A DNA stretch of 17,972 bases from an uncultured Oscillospiraceae bacterium (GTDB lineage Bacteria > Bacillota > Clostridia > Oscillospirales > Ruminococcaceae), in assembly GCA_934488695.1 (NCBI GenBank), contig CAKSSH010000033.1, positions 1 to 17,972 on the forward strand, given 5' to 3'. Position 1 is the stretch's first letter, and every line of letters begins with the position of its first letter. The translations under genes were made by a program, and so were the position numbers. Below the pieces are notes generated by a model that did not search any database, was not told where the DNA came from, and saw nothing but the letters and a program-made list of their open reading frames with translations. Of the stretch, positions 1 to 6,847 are shown piece by piece.

Positions 1-889
1 GAACGCCGCCGGCTGTGTCAAAAATAAAAGCAATCAGGCCGAGGCCGATAATCATCAAGGTGTCCGGCGTTAAAAAATCCTTGGCCTGCATTTTGGTGGC
101 AATCGTCAGACCGAGAAACAGCGTCACTAAATTGGAAAGCACCTTTTGCGCCGTTTCAGAAAGCGATTCCAGCACCATACACTCGCGAATCAGGTTGCCG
201 AACATCAAAAATCCGATAAGGGCGACGCTTTTGGGGGAAACAATCCCGGTAATGACGGTGATAATAATCGGGAACAGAATCTTTGTCAAGCGGCTGACCT
301 TTTTCGGCGCATACGGCATCCGGATCAGCCGTTCCTGCCGAGTGGTCAGCAGTCGGACCACCGGCGGCTGAATTATCGGGACCAGCGCCATATAAGAATA
401 CGCGGCAACCATGATTGCTCCGACATATTTGGAATTAAAGTACTGTGCAACAAAAATAGAGGTCGGCCCGTCAGCTGCTCCGATAATCGCAATAGACGCC
501 GAATCCTTGACGGAAAATCCCAGCAGGGACGCCAAGCTCAAGGTAAAGAAAATGCCGAACTGCGCCGCCGCGCCGAAAACCATCAACTTCGGATTGGAAA
601 GCAGCGGTCCAAAATCGATCATGGCGCCGATACCGACAAAAAGCAGCAGCGGAAAAAGCTCGTTGGCAATGCCGGCATTAAAAAGAACGTCAAGAACGCC
701 GACCTCCTCTCCCTGTGTGACTGCCCCGGAAAGGGGCAGGTTTGCAAGAATGGCACCAAAGCCCATCGGCAAAAGCAATGTCGGCTCCATGTCCTTTTTA
801 ATAGCAAGATAGATCAGCACGCCGCCGATACAGCACATGACTGCCTGCTGCCATGTCAGGTTTAAAACGTTTGAAAATAAATCCGCCAT
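1..889 (-). CDS. Sodium ion-translocating decarboxylase, beta subunit (partial, C-terminus beyond window)
   Basis: This is the integral membrane subunit of biotin-dependent Na+ pumps (oxaloacetate, methylmalonyl-CoA or glutaconyl-CoA decarboxylase family). In that family it decarboxylates carboxybiotin and exports Na+. The frame is open from the left edge to an ATG at 889 and gives 296 residues; the family is usually about 360-430, so roughly the last 70 or more residues lie outside. Visible family motifs are VGIGAMIDFGPLL (residues 85-97) and GAADGPT (137-143). D140 corresponds to the membrane aspartate implicated in Na+ translocation in Klebsiella OadB. Most of the chain is hydrophobic and would form several membrane helices. 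GGAGG lies 5 nt before the ATG. The gene sits behind a structured leader with a terminator at 910-960. Which decarboxylase it belongs to cannot be decided, because no alpha, gamma or biotin-carrier subunit is in view. Confidence 0.93.
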   Translation of the reverse strand, partial: MADLFSNVLNLTWQQAVMCCIGGVLIYLAIKKDMEPTLLLPMGFGAILANLPLSGAVTQGEEVGVLDVLFNAGIANELFPLLLFVGIGAMIDFGPLLSNPKLMVFGAAAQFGIFFTLSLASLLGFSVKDSASIAIIGAADGPTSIFVAQYFNSKYVGAIMVAAYSYMALVPIIQPPVVRLLTTRQERLIRMPYAPKKVSRLTKILFPIIITVITGIVSPKSVALIGFLMFGNLIRECMVLESLSETAQKVLSNLVTLFLGLTIATKMQAKDFLTPDTLMIIGLGLIAFIFDTAGGV

Positions 890-909
890 ATGTTCCTCCG
901 TTTTTGGGC

Positions 910-960
910 AAAAAAACAGACTTTTACCGAGTGCGACAAAAACACACCCGATAAAAGTCT
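910..960 (-). terminator. Intrinsic terminator/attenuator in the leader of the decarboxylase beta gene
   Basis: On the minus strand an 18-bp arm (960-943) pairs fully with 935-918, three pairs being G-U, around a 7-nt loop. Seven U follow at 916-910. It ends 20 nt before the start codon and about 275 nt after the predicted transcription start, so it must control this gene rather than end an upstream one. Its 5' arm contains the 3' strand (957-953) of the closing stem of the structured domain at 950-1065, so the two folds exclude each other. Confidence 0.88.
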
Positions 961-1065
961 TGCCGATTAAGCCGTATGCGGGCGGTTTCCCGCCGTGATG
1001 ACGCTTCCGACGGAGCTTGCGACACACGCGGTGTGTCCTCAGCCCCCGGCTACTCCCTTTTGCCG
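950..1065 (-). promoter_or_regulatory. Candidate riboswitch aptamer, resembling yybP-ykoY (Mn2+)
   Basis: The minus strand between the promoter and the attenuator folds into a compact domain. AAAAG (1061-1057) pairs with CTTTT (957-953) as a closing stem. GGGAGTAGC follows the 5' strand. Next comes an arm ending in a perfect GACACAC/GTGTGTC hairpin, then GTCATCACGGC, then a GGCGG-GAAA-CCGCC hairpin, and GGCAAGAC leads into the closing 3' strand. From memory, the AGGGGAGTAGC, CATCAC and AAGACCTTT elements in this order are hallmarks of the yybP-ykoY manganese riboswitch. Because the closing 3' strand is shared with the terminator, ligand binding should favour readthrough (an ON switch). The class is a memory-based match. 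The sodium riboswitch (DUF1646 motif) is the main alternative, given the target gene. Confidence 0.6.
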
Positions 1066-1192
1066 AATTTTTCACCTATGCCGCCGATCCGAGAAAAGAT
1101 AGGCAAAAAGCGCCAGCATACACTTTTCGGCCGCCTTTTTTCACAAACCGCCTCGACGCTAAAGCCCTTGACCCGCAGCACACGCTGTTATC

Positions 1193-1221
1193 AGTATAGC
1201 ACAGCATTCCCAAAAAATCTA
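1193..1221 (-). promoter_or_regulatory. Extended -10 promoter for the leader and decarboxylase beta gene
   Basis: TGCTATACT on the minus strand at 1201-1193 is an extended -10 element. The -35 position 17 bp upstream (TAGATT, 1221-1216) is poor. The stretch just upstream, to about 1260, is A/T rich and could act as an UP element. Transcription would start near 1186 and give a leader of about 300 nt. Confidence 0.6.
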
Positions 1222-1528
1222 CTGCTTTTTGCAATTTTTTGCTTTTTACAAAAACAAAGAAGATTTTCACAAGGAATATTGGGCCGGTTAAAAAACCGAA
1301 AATCGACACCTGAAATTTCAAAGGAGCAGCATCGTCCCCGGCAAAGAACCACCAAGGCGCCACCCGGCACCGATACGTCAGGGCAGGAAACGAAAGCAGC
1401 CGGCTCAAATTCCCCGGAAAAAGCCGGCCGTTAAAGCCCCGAGCGCCCTCAACCTAAATTCCGATTACTCCCGACACAAGCTAAGCAGAGCCGCCGCCCG
1501 TCGCCGGTCTATCCCTCCGATGCAGCGG
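1222..1528. other. Intergenic stretch without a recognisable gene
   Basis: This lies between the trxB stop codon and the leader promoter. No open frame here has both a plausible start and recognisable protein content. No tRNA-like sequence and no clear U-tract terminator for trxB was found. An AGCCGGC/GCCGGC inverted pair around 1402-1430 could form a hairpin but lacks a T-run next to it. trxB transcripts may therefore end less sharply or continue leftward. Confidence 0.5.
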
Positions 1529-2431
1529 TTAATCTAAATATCGGCAGGCGGCCAACGCGGCCACCGAGCCGTCGGCACAGGCCGTTGTCAGCTGACGAAT
1601 CGTCTTTCGACGACAGTCACCCGCCACAAACACGCCCGGCGTCCCGGTCGTGCAGGATTCGTCGCAATCAGCGTACCCGAATTGGTCCAGCGCAATGGTA
1701 TCGGCAAACGGCTCGTTTTGCGGGATCAGCCCGATGGCAATAAACAACCCGTCCAGCTCAAGCTCTTGCAGCGTATCGGTTTCGGCCCGGTGCAGCGTCA
1801 CACCGGTCAGCAAGCTATCCCCTGCCAGCGCCTGCACCGTCACCCCGCAGATAATTTCTACATTGGACCGTTGCCGCAGCTGCTGTATAAGCCGCTGCTC
1901 TCCGGTAAGCTCGGGAAGATTTTGAATCACGGTTACCCGGCTGCAAAGATCGGATAACAGCAGCGCCTCCTGCAGCGCCGAATTTCCGCCGCCGACAACG
2001 CCGACTCGTTTTCCGCGATAAAATGCCCCGTCACAAACGGCACAAAAAGAAATTCCCGCGCCGACAAACTCCTGTTCCCGCGGCAGACCCAGCATACGAT
2101 GCCGGGCGCCGGTGGCCAGGATAACGGCGCGCGCCGAATAACTGCCGTTTTCCCCAATCAGTTTTTTTTCTGCTCCTGCCGCCTCCAGCCGCAGGATGTT
2201 GTCGACCTCCACATCGGCGCCCATAGAAAGCACCTGGTCGGTCAATCGATCCGCCAGCTCGTTACCGCTTTGCGGCTTTTGCGTCGGGAAGTTTTCCACC
2301 AGCGGCGAAAAGGTGATTTGTCCGCCGAACGCGCCCTTTTCAACCAGCAGGACTTTTTTATCAGCTCTCAGGGCGTAGAGAGCCGCGGTTAATCCCGCGG
2401 CTCCCGCGCCGATAATGGCAATATCGTACAT
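1529..2431 (-). CDS. trxB: Thioredoxin reductase-like flavoprotein
   Basis: A 300-residue FAD-dependent disulfide reductase of the low-molecular-weight TrxB family. The FAD-binding motif is GAGAAG (residues 8-13). The redox-active CAVC lies at 130-133 within the second nucleotide-binding domain. GGGNSA (147-152) is present, and AGDC...RQLTTACADG near the C-terminus is the usual second FAD contact. The HRRxxxR motif that normally binds the NADPH 2'-phosphate is missing: that stretch reads VTVIQNLPELTGE (166-178). The electron donor may therefore be NADH or another carrier rather than NADPH. AAGGAG precedes the ATG. The gene begins 10 bp after nrdD and is probably co-transcribed with it, which suggests that it reduces the glutaredoxin-like domain of NrdD, besides any free thioredoxin. 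Confidence 0.93.
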   Translation of the reverse strand: MYDIAIIGAGAAGLTAALYALRADKKVLLVEKGAFGGQITFSPLVENFPTQKPQSGNELADRLTDQVLSMGADVEVDNILRLEAAGAEKKLIGENGSYSARAVILATGARHRMLGLPREQEFVGAGISFCAVCDGAFYRGKRVGVVGGGNSALQEALLLSDLCSRVTVIQNLPELTGEQRLIQQLRQRSNVEIICGVTVQALAGDSLLTGVTLHRAETDTLQELELDGLFIAIGLIPQNEPFADTIALDQFGYADCDESCTTGTPGVFVAGDCRRKTIRQLTTACADGSVAALAACRYLD

Positions 2432-2441
2432 AATCGGCTCC

Positions 2442-4799
2442 TTAATTTAAGGTCATTAAATGTTTTTTGATATCCGAAACGCCGGTCAATTTTTGTCCGC
2501 CCATAATCAGGGTCGGCGCCTGACGAACACCCAACCGGGTCGCCGTATCCGGCTCATCCTCCGCATAAACCTTGCGATAGGCAATACCGGCCCGATCCAG
2601 CAGACCGGCCGCGACCTTACAATTCGGACAGGTCTTGGTTGCAAACAAAATCGTCTCGTCCACCGTATCACAGGCGGCGTCAGCCGGCTCGGCCGAAGGG
2701 TTTTGCGCAACATGCGAATGGGTCAGATGCGAATTGGCAATATCGTAAACCTTGCGGTCCTGATACTCCTGCGTTTTACCATCGTTCCAGTTCTGCACCG
2801 GGCGATAATAGCCGGTAATCCGGGAATAAACCTCGGTTTTTTCATGACATTCCGGGCAGGTAAACTGCTCGCCGGTCAAATACCCGTGATTTTTGCAAAC
2901 CGAATAGGTCGGCGAAATGGTGTAATACGGCAGCTCATAATTTTCGGCAATTTTACGCACCAGTTCCGCTGCCGATTTCCAGCTGGGCATTTTTTCGCCC
3001 AAGAACGCGTGGAATACTGTTCCGGAGGTATACAACGTCTGAAGCTTATCCTGAATGTCCAGCGCCTCGAAAATATCGGCGGTAAAGCTGACCGGCAGGT
3101 GCGACGAATTGGTATAATACGGCGTTCCGTTTTCATTTGCCGTAATAATATCCGGATAGCGACGCTTATCATGCTTAGCCAGCCGATAAGAGGTCGATTC
3201 CGCCGGCGTCGCCTCCAGGTTGTAAAGGTCGCCGTATTTCTCTTGGTAATCCGACAAACGCTCGCGCATATGGTTGAGCACCTGCTGCGTCCACTCCTGA
3301 ACCCTTTTGTCGGTCATGTCGGCACGCAGCCACTTGGCGTTCAGCCCGGCTTCGTTCATGCCGACCAAGCCAATGGTCGAAAAATGATTGTCAAAGGTGC
3401 CGAGATACCGCTTGGTGTACGGGTACAGCCCTTCCTCCAACAGCCGAGTGATAACCGTCCGCTTAATTTTCAGCGAGCGTGCCGCAATATCCATCATATG
3501 ATCCAAACGACGGTAAAAGTCCTCATTATCCGCAGAAAGATAAGCGATCCGCGGCATATTGATTGTCACCACTCCGATGGAGCCGGTCGACTCTCCGCTG
3601 CCGAAGAAGCCGCCCGATTTTTTACGCAGCTCCCGCAAATCCAGCCGCAGACGGCAGCACATCGATCGAACGTCGCTCGGCTGCATATCGCTGTTAATAT
3701 AATTGGAAAAATACGGCGTGCCGTACTTGGCCGTCATCTCAAAGAGCAGCTGATTGTTCTCGGTCTCCGACCAGTCAAAATCGCGGGTGATCGAATAGGT
3801 CGGAATCGGATACTGGAAGCCGCGGCCGTTTGCGTCTCCCTCAATCATGGTCTCGATAAAGGCGCGATTGACCATGTCCATTTCCTTTTTGCAGTCCTTA
3901 TATTTAAAGTCCATCTCCTTGCCGCCGACAATGCAGTTAAGCTCGGCCAAGTCCGCCGGAACCGTCCAGTCCAGCGTGATGTTGGAGAAAGGAGCTTGCG
4001 TGCCCCAACGGCTGGGCGTGTTTACACCGTAAATAAAGGACTCGATACTCTTTTTCACCTGATCATAGGTCAGGTTGTCCGCCCTGACGAAAGGCGCCAG
4101 ATAGGTATCAAAGGAGGAAAACGCCTGCGCACCCGCCCATTCGTTTTGCATGATACCGAGGAAGTTTACCATTTGATTGCACAGCGTCGCCAAATGGCTG
4201 GCCGGCGCCGAGGTGATTTTGCCGGGAACTCCGCCGAGACCCTCCTGAATCAGCTGCTTTAAGGACCAGCCGGCACAGTAACCGGTCAGCATAGAAAGGT
4301 CGTGCAGGTGCAGGTCGGCATGCCGGTGGGCGTTGGCAATCTCGTCGTCATAGACCTCGGAAAGCCAGTAATTCGCCGTAATCGCACCGGAATTGGACAG
4401 AATCAAGCCGCCAACCGAATAGGTCACGGTAGAATTTTCCTTGACCCGCCAGTCGTTCACCTTCACATAATTGTCCACAACCTCTTTGTAGTCCAAAATC
4501 GTGGTTTTGACATTGCGCAGCTTTTCCCGCTGACGACGGTACAGGATATAAGCCTTAGCTACCTCGCCGTAACCGGCCTGTCCAAGCACCTCTTCCACGC
4601 AGTCCTGAATATCCTCCACCGCAATATGGGAGTCGCGAATCTTCGGCTCAAACTGCGCCGTAACGCGCAGCGCAAGAAAATCCAAAACGCTGTCGTTATA
4701 ATTTACCTCGCACGCCTCAAAGGCCATTTTAATCGCTTCACGGATTCGATTGATATCAAAGTCGACAATCTTTCCGTCTCTTTTCAATACGTTATACAT
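2442..4799 (-). CDS. nrdD: Anaerobic (class III) ribonucleoside-triphosphate reductase with fused C-terminal glutaredoxin-like domain
   Basis: This 785-residue glycyl radical enzyme makes deoxyribonucleotides from ribonucleoside triphosphates without oxygen. Residues 1-95 form an ATP-cone regulatory domain (VLKRDGK near the start). The catalytic barrel follows, with C175 in LTGYCAGW and the SMCCRL motif (379-384) expected to carry the thiyl radical cysteine. Zinc-site cysteines are C635, C648 and C651. The radical loop is RITGYYRPV, with the glycyl radical at G663. Residues after about 690 form a linker and then a glutaredoxin/NrdH-like domain (about 714-785) with CPNC at 724-727 and a cis-proline APT motif. 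E. coli NrdD ends about 30 residues after its radical glycine, so the extra domain is a real extension. It suggests a redoxin-dependent rather than formate-dependent enzyme. nrdG lies upstream and trxB follows directly. Confidence 0.96.
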   Translation of the reverse strand: MYNVLKRDGKIVDFDINRIREAIKMAFEACEVNYNDSVLDFLALRVTAQFEPKIRDSHIAVEDIQDCVEEVLGQAGYGEVAKAYILYRRQREKLRNVKTTILDYKEVVDNYVKVNDWRVKENSTVTYSVGGLILSNSGAITANYWLSEVYDDEIANAHRHADLHLHDLSMLTGYCAGWSLKQLIQEGLGGVPGKITSAPASHLATLCNQMVNFLGIMQNEWAGAQAFSSFDTYLAPFVRADNLTYDQVKKSIESFIYGVNTPSRWGTQAPFSNITLDWTVPADLAELNCIVGGKEMDFKYKDCKKEMDMVNRAFIETMIEGDANGRGFQYPIPTYSITRDFDWSETENNQLLFEMTAKYGTPYFSNYINSDMQPSDVRSMCCRLRLDLRELRKKSGGFFGSGESTGSIGVVTINMPRIAYLSADNEDFYRRLDHMMDIAARSLKIKRTVITRLLEEGLYPYTKRYLGTFDNHFSTIGLVGMNEAGLNAKWLRADMTDKRVQEWTQQVLNHMRERLSDYQEKYGDLYNLEATPAESTSYRLAKHDKRRYPDIITANENGTPYYTNSSHLPVSFTADIFEALDIQDKLQTLYTSGTVFHAFLGEKMPSWKSAAELVRKIAENYELPYYTISPTYSVCKNHGYLTGEQFTCPECHEKTEVYSRITGYYRPVQNWNDGKTQEYQDRKVYDIANSHLTHSHVAQNPSAEPADAACDTVDETILFATKTCPNCKVAAGLLDRAGIAYRKVYAEDEPDTATRLGVRQAPTLIMGGQKLTGVSDIKKHLMTLN

Positions 4800-4834
4800 A
4801 CAGGTCTCCCTCCGTCTTTTTTGGCTTTGTATTT

Positions 4835-4863
4835 ATCTTAGCACAGTCTTTTAGCTTTGTCAA
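4835..4863 (-). promoter_or_regulatory. nrdD promoter
   Basis: On the minus strand TTGACA (4863-4858), a 17-bp spacer and TAAGAT (4840-4835) form a good vegetative promoter about 35 bp before the nrdD ATG. The nrdG promoter has the same two hexamers and spacing. An NrdR-like palindrome lies just upstream of the -35. Confidence 0.75.
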
Positions 4864-4871
4864 CCCCAAAA

Positions 4872-4887
4872 ACACAATATATTGTGC
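4872..4887. promoter_or_regulatory. NrdR box upstream of nrdD
   Basis: ACACAATATATTGTGC contains the perfect palindrome CACAATATATTGTG and fits the published NrdR box consensus (acaCwAtATaTwGtgt). NrdR is the ATP/dATP-sensing repressor of ribonucleotide reductase genes. Boxes usually occur in pairs about 31-32 bp apart. A degenerate partner (CTATATAAG, 4907-4915) lies at about that distance and overlaps the end of nrdG. Confidence 0.82.
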
Positions 4888-4915
4888 TTTATACAAATTG
4901 TTATAACTATATAAG

Positions 4916-5617
4916 CTAAACCCCACGTAACTCACAGCGCTCGCAAAAGCCCGCCGCAACCGCCTGCATAGCCTCTAAATCCGCCCTATCGGGCGCCGAA
5001 AGGCCGGGAGAAAGAATGTCCCCGGAATCTTTAAAACACTGTAAAAACCACTTTTTTGCGCCCGAAATAAGCAGGCCGGCCTCTCGGATATCCTCCGGCG
5101 TGTGCAGCTGGCGGACCACTGTTGTCCGAAATTCGTGCGGCGTTTTACCGCCCATCAGCAGCGCAATGCTTTTTTTCACCGGCGCCAGAAATTTCTCCGG
5201 ATCCTCCTGCGGAAAACCGCAGGTTTCGGGGTATCTGCGCGGCGAATTTTTCAAATCCATTGCCACATAGTCCACCAGACCCTGCTCCAAAAGCGGCTGA
5301 AGGCGTTCGGGGAAAAATCCGTTGGTGTCCAGCTTAACGAGAAAGCCCAGCGCTCGAATCTGCCGGATAAAATCCGCAAGATCCGGCTGCAGCAGCGGCT
5401 CGCCGCCGGTAATGCATACACCGTCCAAGATTCCCCGACGTTTTTTAAGAAAAGCAAAAAAATCCTCAAGCGGATATGTCTGTTCCCGCCCGCGCAGAAC
5501 CAGCGACCCGTTGTGGCAAAACGGACAGCGCAAGTTGCAGCCCGGCGTAAAAACCGTGCAAGCAAGCTTGTCCGGAAAGTCCAGTGCTGTTAATTTCTGA
5601 AGTCCGGAAATGTGCAT
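4916..5617 (-). CDS. nrdG: Anaerobic ribonucleotide reductase activating protein (radical SAM)
   Basis: The 233-residue radical SAM enzyme uses S-adenosylmethionine and a [4Fe-4S] cluster to generate the glycyl radical on NrdD (here probably G663). The cluster motif is CxxxCxxC at C27, C31 and C34 (CNLRCPFC). The SAM-contacting TGGEP motif is at 70-74. The length fits the longer NrdG subgroup common in Clostridia, as opposed to the roughly 155-residue E. coli form. A strong GGAGGAG sits 6 nt before the ATG. The gene has its own promoter and NrdR box and lies 116 bp upstream of nrdD, which has a second promoter in that gap. No terminator separates them, so readthrough into nrdD is likely. Confidence 0.95.
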   Translation of the reverse strand: MHISGLQKLTALDFPDKLACTVFTPGCNLRCPFCHNGSLVLRGREQTYPLEDFFAFLKKRRGILDGVCITGGEPLLQPDLADFIRQIRALGFLVKLDTNGFFPERLQPLLEQGLVDYVAMDLKNSPRRYPETCGFPQEDPEKFLAPVKKSIALLMGGKTPHEFRTTVVRQLHTPEDIREAGLLISGAKKWFLQCFKDSGDILSPGLSAPDRADLEAMQAVAAGFCERCELRGV

Positions 5618-5661
5618 AAGCTCCTCCTCTGTCTGACATGCGGGCCTTTGCCCCTAATTTA

Positions 5662-5690
5662 ATCTTATACCATTTTGTAGCGCTTGTCAA
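5662..5690 (-). promoter_or_regulatory. nrdG promoter
   Basis: On the minus strand TTGACA (5690-5685), a 17-bp spacer and TAAGAT (5667-5662) form a strong match. The hexamers and spacing are the same as at the nrdD promoter, which suggests matched expression of the two genes. Confidence 0.75.
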
Positions 5691-5698
5691 TAGACAAA

Positions 5699-5714
5699 AC
5701 ACAACATATTGTGT
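5699..5714. promoter_or_regulatory. NrdR box upstream of nrdG
   Basis: ACACAACATATTGTGT has perfect ACACAA/TTGTGT half sites and fits the NrdR box consensus. It lies 8 bp upstream of the nrdG -35, the same relative position as the box at nrdD. No convincing second box was seen 31-32 bp away; that position falls inside the nagA terminator hairpin. Confidence 0.82.
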
Positions 5715-5720
5715 ACTTAC

Positions 5721-5757
5721 AAAAAAATAACGGCCGCTCTGCATATGCAGAGCGGCC
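5721..5757 (-). terminator. Terminator of the ROK kinase-nagB-nagA operon
   Basis: A perfect 26-bp palindrome (5732-5757), starting 10 bp after the nagA stop codon, is followed on the minus strand by GTTATTTTTTT. It separates the amino-sugar operon from the nrdG promoter, which begins only a few bases further on. A T-run on the other side (5765-5770) could make it partly bidirectional. Confidence 0.85.
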
Positions 5758-5767
5758 ACTGAGTTTT

Positions 5768-6835
5768 TTATTTCGCGCGGTAAACAACCTCACCGCCTAT
5801 GATTGTCGCCGCCACCGATCCATCCTCCTCAAGGAGCACCAAATCGGCGTCGTACCCGGCCTCGATTCGGCCTTTTTTCAGCCCCAACAACCGGCTCGGC
5901 GTTTCAGAGGCCATTTTAACCGCCTCATAAAAATCGATTCCAATCGAGCAGGCAAACTGCACGGCGTGCAGCAGCGAAGCAGACCCGCCGGCCAGGGTTT
6001 CCCCGTCGGTCAACGTGGCAACGCCATTTTTCATCACGACATCATACCCGCCGGAATCGTATACCCCGTCCGGCATGCCGGCCGGTCGAATCATATCGCT
6101 GATCAACGTCAATCGGTTACTGCCAAACATTCGATAAGCTGCCAGCACGACCGACGGCGCAATATGCCGACCGTCACAAATCAGCTGAGCGTAAATACCT
6201 TTTTCCACCGCGGCGCCAATCGGCCCGGGCGCCCGATGCAGCATCGGCGGCATAGCGTTAAAGGTGTGCGTCAGACAAGCGGCACCGCAATCGATTGCCC
6301 GCAGCGCAGTCTCATAATCACAATCAGTATGCCCGATAGACACCCGTGCATCCACCGAACGAATAAACGCCTCCGCACCCGGCAGCTCGGGCGCCACCGT
6401 AATCATTTTCACATCCCGAAAGCTGCGATATTCTTCTATTGACGGATTTTTAAGATAGCCCTTATTCTGCGCCCCGCTGCGCTTTTCGGACAGGTACGGC
6501 CCCTCCAAATGAAACCCGAGAAGGTTTGCCTTGCCGTGCGGCGCATCGCTATGCGTAATCTGTTTCAAATGCGCAACACTGTCGGTCATCAAGGTCGCAA
6601 GCCAGGATGTTGTGCCCTCCTCAACCAGGGCATCCCCGATACAGGCAAACCGGCAGTCCGCACTGTCTACCCCGCGAAAGCCGTGCAAATGCACATCCAC
6701 AAGACCCGGAATCACTCGTCGGCCGCCCGCATCCAGCTCTGCCTTAGTATCAAAGTGACCGATCCGGTCAATGATTTTCCCCGAAACGGCAATATCAAAA
6801 ATACCGTCTTGAAGCCGCGCATTTTTAAGGATCAT
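5768..6835 (-). CDS. nagA: N-acetylglucosamine-6-phosphate deacetylase
   Basis: This cytoplasmic amidohydrolase converts GlcNAc-6-phosphate to glucosamine-6-phosphate and acetate. At 355 residues it is slightly shorter than the usual 380 or so, but appears complete. Visible landmarks are HLH (H49, H51) in PGLVDVHLHGF, the metal-ligand glutamate E111 in HLEGP, H169 in SIGHT, H190 in THTFNAM, H224 in DGRHIAPS and the catalytic aspartate D247 in LISD. The start is supported by AGGGG upstream. It begins 12 bp after the nagB stop codon in a three-gene operon and is followed by a strong terminator. Its product is the direct substrate of the NagB encoded next to it. Confidence 0.96.
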   Translation of the reverse strand: MILKNARLQDGIFDIAVSGKIIDRIGHFDTKAELDAGGRRVIPGLVDVHLHGFRGVDSADCRFACIGDALVEEGTTSWLATLMTDSVAHLKQITHSDAPHGKANLLGFHLEGPYLSEKRSGAQNKGYLKNPSIEEYRSFRDVKMITVAPELPGAEAFIRSVDARVSIGHTDCDYETALRAIDCGAACLTHTFNAMPPMLHRAPGPIGAAVEKGIYAQLICDGRHIAPSVVLAAYRMFGSNRLTLISDMIRPAGMPDGVYDSGGYDVVMKNGVATLTDGETLAGGSASLLHAVQFACSIGIDFYEAVKMASETPSRLLGLKKGRIEAGYDADLVLLEEDGSVAATIIGGEVVYRAK

Positions 6836-6847
6836 AAAAAAGCCCCT

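Noticed and set aside
1076..1408. Minus-strand frame of 110 codons across the leader promoter
   Set aside because: It runs across the promoter and into the structured leader and has no ribosome site or family resemblance. The RNA explanation fits better.
2460..4262. A 600-codon open frame on the plus strand opposite nrdD
   Set aside because: It is fully antisense to a clear NrdD with all motifs. Its product shows no family features and is rich in Arg and Ile, as expected from the complement of a biased coding strand.
5721..5757. The 26-bp perfect palindrome considered as a regulator site for nrdG
   Set aside because: Its position just after nagA, its GC-rich stem and the following U-tract fit a terminator.
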